This document shows, one piece after another, positions 60,014-64,000 of a DNA stretch of 64,000 nucleotides (its first letter is position 1; each line of letters begins with the position of its first letter). The notes under the pieces are model-generated. The model saw nothing but the letters and a program-made list of their open reading frames with translations. It ran no database searches and had not been told where the DNA came from. The translations under genes and the position numbers were made by a program. This DNA is from Bacteroidota bacterium (GTDB lineage: Bacteria; Bacteroidota; Bacteroidia; Flavobacteriales; Flavobacteriaceae), in assembly GCA_023434025.1 (NCBI GenBank), contig JAEYTL010000025.1, forward strand, positions 107,911 through 171,910. The letters run 5' to 3'.

Positions 60014-61944
60014 CAGCGTTCAATTTTAAATAAATGAAAAGGTAAAGCAGGATGCAGTTCCACAAAATTCCATTCTTTATCCCACCAATAACTGTTTCCG
60101 GTAATTAAATCAGTTACCCGAACCGGCTGATGACCTATTTCCTCTAATGGCAACCGCACCATTCCCTGTTTGGGATAATACGGATCAAGGTTACAAATCA
60201 TTAACGTATGATCTGTTTTTGCATCATCAAACTTGTAATATGCCATCAATTGATCATGATCTGTTTTACAGAAAACAACATTATTCGTCTGCTGAAGCGA
60301 TTCATGCTCTTTTCTGATATGATTGAGACGGGTAATAACCGTGGTCAACTTATTTTTAGCCTCCCAGTTCCAGTGATATACCTCATATTTTTCAGAGTTC
60401 AGATACTCTTCTTTCCCCGGCATGGCTTCGTGCACCATAAATTCATAAGCCGGTCCGTAAATTCCAACACTCGAACTCAATGTAGCTGCCAGAAAATATT
60501 TCTGCAAATAAACCGCTTCATGACCGGTTTGCAGAGCATAAGGCAGAATATCGGGCGTATTGGGCCAAAAATTCGGCCGGAAGAATTCTTTTTGCTCTGT
60601 TTGCGTAAGTTCTGTTACATATTCAATTAATTCCGCCTTGGTATTTCGCCAGGTAAAATAGGTGTACGATTGTGTAAAACCTTGCTTAGCCAGTTCATGC
60701 ATGATTTTGGGTCGTGTAAAAGCTTCCGACAAAAACAACACATCCGGATGTTTCTTCTTGATCTCGCCAATCAGCCATCCCCAGAAATAAAAAGGCTTGG
60801 TATGCGGGTTATCTACCCGGAAAACCCGGATTCCGCATTCCTCTACCCAAAAAAGAGCCACATCAAGCAATTCTTTCCAGAGGTTTTTCCAGTCACCACT
60901 TTCAAAATAAATGGGCTGAATATCCTGGTATTTTTTAGGTGGATTTTCGGCATATTGCACCGTTCCGTCCGGACGCCATTTAAACCATTGCGGAAAATCC
61001 TTTACATACGGGTGATCGGGAGCGGCTTGCAAAGCATAATCCATCGCAATTTCAATTCCCAGCGATTGAGCTTTCCTGACCAGCGATTTAAAATCATCTA
61101 TGGTTCCTAATTCCGGGTGAGTCGATTTGTGTCCGCCATACTGCGAGCCAATTCCCCACGGAGACCCCACATCGCCTTTTTCAGCAGTGGTTGCATTGTT
61201 TTTTCCTTTGCGGTTCACTTCTCCGATTGGATGAATAGGCGGGAAATACAACGTATCAAACCCCATTTCGGCCACCCGTGGCAATAAACGTTCACAATCC
61301 TTGAAAGTCCCGTGTTTACCGGGCATTTCTGATGCCGAACGCGGAAAAAATTCATACCAGGTGCTGAATAAAGCTTTTTTCCGATCTACATAAACACGCA
61401 ACTCATCCGAAACATTGGCTAATGTCCGGGTCGGGTACTTTTTAAATACCTGATGTAATTCGTCAGACAAAGCAACCGCTATCGCCTGATTATATAATGC
61501 AGGGTCCTGAAATGCCTTGATAGCCGAGTTTAAATACGCTTTCTCCTCTTTTGTCACTTCTTTCAATAGAGCTTGACAGTACTCAGCTCCTTCCAGTAAT
61601 TCCGATTTTACATGCTGGTTATCGTTAATTTTCCGCCCGGTTCCATGCTGCCAATTCAACGCATAATCCACCCATCCTTCAATATAATAAGTATAAAAAC
61701 CTTGTTTGGTTACCACAAATTCGGCCTCCCATTCATCATTTTCAGTGGGGGTCATACGAACCTCACTCCACTTTTTATCCTTTTCATGTTTGTATTTCAC
61801 ACAACATTCTACGACATCATGACCGTCAGAAAAAACATGAGCCGTTACCTGCACTGTCTGGTTGATAATCCGCTTAATATAAAAAGAACCACCGTCTAAC
61901 TGAGGCTTCACACTTTCAATAATAATACGCGTCTGATTTTGCAT
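60013..61944 (-). CDS. glgE: Alpha-1,4-glucan:maltose-1-phosphate maltosyltransferase
   Basis: The protein has 643 residues of GH13 subfamily 3. Seen: an N-terminal beta domain, FPRSASEMPGKHGTFKDCE, DTLYFPPIHPIGEVNRKGKNN, GIEIAMDYALQAAPDHPYV, GIRVFRVDNPHTKP with the catalytic Asp, and VLFLSEAFTRP with the Glu. It extends alpha-1,4-glucan from maltose 1-phosphate. With maltokinase and glgB this gives the GlgE pathway, apart from a source of maltose such as TreS, which is not in the window. No signal peptide. Its own start is 15 bases from the divergent hydrolase frame. Confidence 0.94.
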   Translation of the reverse strand: MQNQTRIIIESVKPQLDGGSFYIKRIINQTVQVTAHVFSDGHDVVECCVKYKHEKDKKWSEVRMTPTENDEWEAEFVVTKQGFYTYYIEGWVDYALNWQHGTGRKINDNQHVKSELLEGAEYCQALLKEVTKEEKAYLNSAIKAFQDPALYNQAIAVALSDELHQVFKKYPTRTLANVSDELRVYVDRKKALFSTWYEFFPRSASEMPGKHGTFKDCERLLPRVAEMGFDTLYFPPIHPIGEVNRKGKNNATTAEKGDVGSPWGIGSQYGGHKSTHPELGTIDDFKSLVRKAQSLGIEIAMDYALQAAPDHPYVKDFPQWFKWRPDGTVQYAENPPKKYQDIQPIYFESGDWKNLWKELLDVALFWVEECGIRVFRVDNPHTKPFYFWGWLIGEIKKKHPDVLFLSEAFTRPKIMHELAKQGFTQSYTYFTWRNTKAELIEYVTELTQTEQKEFFRPNFWPNTPDILPYALQTGHEAVYLQKYFLAATLSSSVGIYGPAYEFMVHEAMPGKEEYLNSEKYEVYHWNWEAKNKLTTVITRLNHIRKEHESLQQTNNVVFCKTDHDQLMAYYKFDDAKTDHTLMICNLDPYYPKQGMVRLPLEEIGHQPVRVTDLITGNSYWWDKEWNFVELHPALPFHLFKIER

Positions 61945-62018
61945 TTTAAGTAATTTTTATGAACTCTAAATTTATAAAAAATAATATTAAATCATACCTT
62001 GCGTTAAAATTTATTGAA

Positions 62019-62882
62019 ATGTCAAAAAAATCCAAATCTGACAATCAATCCTTGCAGATTCCTAAACCAATTCTTATAACGGCTAAAATTTTGCAAGCAA
62101 TTTCACCAAAATTAGCTACTCAATTTGCCGCAAAACTCTTTACGACTCCTGTAAAATATAAAATTCCGAAACGAGAACTGCACATGTTGAGGCAAAGTGT
62201 ACAACAAGACATTTTAGTTCCGTCCATCAACAAAGTCATCAAAACCTACCAATACGGCAACAGTTCAAAAAAAATTTTGCTTGTTCACGGATGGTCAGGA
62301 CGCGGTACACAATTGGTTAAAATTGCAGATGAGTTACTGAAACAAGGTTATTCAACCATCAGCTTCGATGCACCAGCACACGGCAAAAGCAAAGGAAACT
62401 CAACTATTATGACCGAATTTATTGCCAGCATCCTCGAACTCGAAAAGCAATTCGGTCCATTCGAATTCGCCATCGGTCACTCACTCGGAGGTATGTCTGT
62501 CATCAATGCAATCAAACAAAACCTTTCGGTTAAAAAAGCCGTAATTATAGGTAGTGGCGATTTAATTCAGGATATCATCACCGATTTTATTCGAAATTTA
62601 GGTCTAAAACCACAAATTGGTGATAGAATGCGGGTACATTTCGAGAAAAAATTCGGTGAACCGATGAATAATTATTCCACCTCAGTGGCAGCAAAAAATA
62701 TAGAAACGCCGGTTTTTATCATACATGACGAAGACGATGCAGATGTAAATATAAAGTGTGCACATAACATTCATGTTCATTTAAAAAACAGTAAAATTAA
62801 GATAACCAAAAAATTAGGCCATCGAAAAATACTGGGAAACGAAAAAGTAATCGAGGAAATAACTAATTTTATCAGGAGCTAA
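62019..62882 (+). CDS. Alpha/beta hydrolase
   Basis: The protein has 287 residues from ATG 62019. The fold is clear: ILLVHGWSGRGTQLVKIADEL (oxyanion region), FDAPAHGKSKG, FAIGHSLGGMSVINAI (nucleophile Ser in GHSLGG), VFIIHDEDDADVNIK (Asp) and a last His in KLGHRKIL. Substrate unknown. The upstream in-frame ATG at 61959 would add twenty residues of low-complexity, AT-rich sequence, so the later start is preferred. It is divergent from glgE and not obviously part of the glucan pathway. Confidence 0.85.
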   Translation: MSKKSKSDNQSLQIPKPILITAKILQAISPKLATQFAAKLFTTPVKYKIPKRELHMLRQSVQQDILVPSINKVIKTYQYGNSSKKILLVHGWSGRGTQLVKIADELLKQGYSTISFDAPAHGKSKGNSTIMTEFIASILELEKQFGPFEFAIGHSLGGMSVINAIKQNLSVKKAVIIGSGDLIQDIITDFIRNLGLKPQIGDRMRVHFEKKFGEPMNNYSTSVAAKNIETPVFIIHDEDDADVNIKCAHNIHVHLKNSKIKITKKLGHRKILGNEKVIEEITNFIRS

Positions 62883-62961
62883 TCCGGCTATCCGGGCTGA
62901 AAACGATTCTAAGAATCATACCAGATGGCTACCAAAAACTATCCGATTAAAAGCAATTACT

Positions 62962-63432
62962 ATGAAAAATCTAATTTTAATTTTAACCTTTTTAGCCTTA
63001 ACTGCCTGTCAGGGTCAAAAAAAGGAAACCCAAAAGCCACTCAAAGTGGTCAAAACCGAAGCCGAATGGAAAGCTGAACTTACACCGGAACAATATGAAG
63101 TATTGCGTAAGAAAGGTACTGAAAGAGCCTTTACCGGAAAATACTGGGATCATTTCGAAAAAGGACAATACGTTTGTGCCGCTTGCGGAAATCCGTTATT
63201 TACATCACAAACCAAATTTGAATCCGATTGTGGCTGGCCTTCGTTTGACCAAGCTATCAAAGGCTCTGTGATTTATGAAAAGGATTATAGTTTCGGCATG
63301 TCACGTGTAGAAGTCATGTGTGCCAATTGTGGTAGCCACTTAGGACACGTTTTTGATGACGGTCCGAAAGAAACAACGGGAAAACGCTTTTGCACCAACT
63401 CTATTTCAGTAAAATTTATACCCGAAAAATAA
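62962..63432 (+). CDS. msrB: Peptide-methionine (R)-S-oxide reductase, exported lipoprotein form
   Basis: The protein has 156 residues with a signal peptide and lipobox (LALTAC, Cys ~16) followed by a GQKKE linker. The MsrB domain has both zinc CxxC pairs (VCAACGNPLF and MCANCGSHLGHVF), CGWPSFDQAI and the catalytic Cys in RFCTNSISVKF. It reduces methionine R-sulfoxide in exported proteins. The stop overlaps the ATG of the second msrB (TAATG). The two genes are tandem paralogues. Confidence 0.92.
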   Translation: MKNLILILTFLALTACQGQKKETQKPLKVVKTEAEWKAELTPEQYEVLRKKGTERAFTGKYWDHFEKGQYVCAACGNPLFTSQTKFESDCGWPSFDQAIKGSVIYEKDYSFGMSRVEVMCANCGSHLGHVFDDGPKETTGKRFCTNSISVKFIPEK

Positions 63433-63824
63433 TGGCCTATAAAATTCAAAAAACCGAAGAAGAATGGAAAGCCCAACTGGGCTTGGAAAAATACAAAATT
63501 TTGCGTCAAAAAGGAACAGAATTCCCCCACTCCGGACCATACAACCTCCACTTTGAAAAAGGAACCTATTGCTGTGCCGCTTGTGGTGAACCGCTGTTTG
63601 AAAGTAATACCAAATTCAATGCCCATTGTGGCTGGCCGTCATTCGATCAATCCATTCCCGGAAAAGTAGAATACCGCAAAGATACTTCACACGGCATGAT
63701 TCGCACCGAGATTCTTTGTGCCACCTGCGGAAGTCATTTGGGGCATGTTTTTGATGATGGCCCCACCCAAACCGGTATTCGTTACTGTGTAAATTCGCTG
63801 TCAATTGATTTTAAGGAAATTTAA
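63432..63824 (+). CDS. msrB: Peptide-methionine (R)-S-oxide reductase, cytoplasmic form
   Basis: The protein has 130 residues from ATG 63432, overlapping the stop of the exported paralogue by one base. It has the same motifs: YCCAACGEPLF, CGWPSFDQSI, LCATCGSHLGHVFDDG and RYCVNSLSIDF with the catalytic Cys. No signal peptide, so it works in the cytoplasm. The N-terminus of MAYKIQKTEEEWKAQLGLEK repeats the TEAEWKAEL start of its partner's domain. The tandem pair probably arose by duplication and gives one enzyme for each compartment. Confidence 0.92.
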   Translation: MAYKIQKTEEEWKAQLGLEKYKILRQKGTEFPHSGPYNLHFEKGTYCCAACGEPLFESNTKFNAHCGWPSFDQSIPGKVEYRKDTSHGMIRTEILCATCGSHLGHVFDDGPTQTGIRYCVNSLSIDFKEI

Positions 63825-63923
63825 ATCGATATACAGAACTGATCCGGGTCTTCTAAAAGAAGGTGTTGTCGAACATCAGCCAAGAAGTAAAGAAATTTTG
63901 TACTTGATTCCTTTACAAAATTA

Positions 63924-63958
63924 AAACAAAAAACCCCTCATCGTTAGATGAAGGGTTT
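63924..63958 (-). terminator. Terminator of the rRNA operon
   Basis: On the minus strand AAACCCTTCATC pairs with GATGAGGGGTTT around TAAC, followed by TTTGTTTT. It lies eight bases after the 5S rRNA 3' end. It may also serve the plus-strand msrB unit. Confidence 0.8.
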
Positions 63959-63965
63959 CTAAAAG

Positions 63966-64000
63966 AAGGCGGCGACATACTCTCCCACAAAATGCAGTAC
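63966..64000 (-). rRNA. rrf: 5S ribosomal RNA, 3' end only
   Basis: The reverse complement of the last 35 bases ends GTACTGCATTTTGTGGGAGA then GTATGTCGCCGCCTTC. This is the conserved 3' part of Bacteroidota 5S rRNA (GGTACTGC...GTGGGAGAGTA). The rest lies beyond the window, and 23S and 16S genes are expected further right. Confidence 0.85.

Noticed and set aside
1..64000. CRISPR arrays, tRNA genes, transposases, integrases
   Set aside because: Looked for in all gaps. No regularly spaced repeats, cloverleaf with CCA-type end or recombinase motif was found.

Overview
This window looks like a chromosomal segment from a member of the Flavobacteriaceae (Bacteroidota). The evidence is AT-rich intergenic DNA, start sites without a clear Shine-Dalgarno, TAnnTTTG-type -7 boxes, a type IX secretion gene (porQ), and a run of genes typical of this family: rsfS-ftsH-LUD-cdsA-psd-acyl-CoA-binding protein, cmk-porQ-lon, and the arginine decarboxylase / deoxyhypusine-synthase-like pair. 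The right edge runs into the 3' end of a 5S rRNA gene on the minus strand, so an rRNA operon lies beyond it.

Positions 1-3634 look like a defence patch. It holds the 3' end of a bacterial STING domain gene, a split AlbA_2 (Schlafen-type)/ATPase gene with a C-terminal RRM, and a TIR-domain gene. Palindromic cassette-like elements sit between the first two genes and, in partial form, between the second and third. Positions 3635-4187 hold diverged direct repeats and palindromic repeats.

Positions 4188-14893 form a polymorphic-toxin locus. Two overlapping genes for secreted transglutaminase-like proteins precede a very short RHS-type carrier with a LysM-like segment and a putative cysteine-peptidase toxin. 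Membrane immunity candidates follow, then an orphan RHS C-terminal module without its own start codon, then an array of small lipoprotein genes that are intact, frameshifted or eroded. Part of the array is an exact-length 802-bp duplication.

Positions 15182-36436 are mostly core metabolism and housekeeping: a membrane-tethered winged-helix regulator, lysA, alkaline phosphatase, proline dehydrogenase, aroB, polyamine-type genes, birA, rsfS, ftsH, phospholipid synthesis, a lipoprotein superoxide dismutase, a cyclophilin-FKBP fusion, trmD, and a HipA-like kinase/DUF3037 pair.

Positions 36742-55259 hold a secreted surface protein, yaaA, cmk, porQ, lon, an ECF sigma/anti-sigma/surface-protein operon, a metal-related operon (MFS, CxxC-AraC regulator, HMA-MauE protein, methyltransferase), an M48 protease and a GH31 glucosidase. 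Positions 55499-61944 are the GlgE alpha-glucan genes (glgE, maltokinase, glgB). A HigB/HigA-type toxin-antitoxin pair is lodged between maltokinase and glgB and is bracketed by a duplicated glgB 5' end. An alpha/beta hydrolase and tandem msrB genes follow.

No tRNA gene, CRISPR array or intact transposase was seen. All functions are read from sequence motifs and remembered families; no database search was run.
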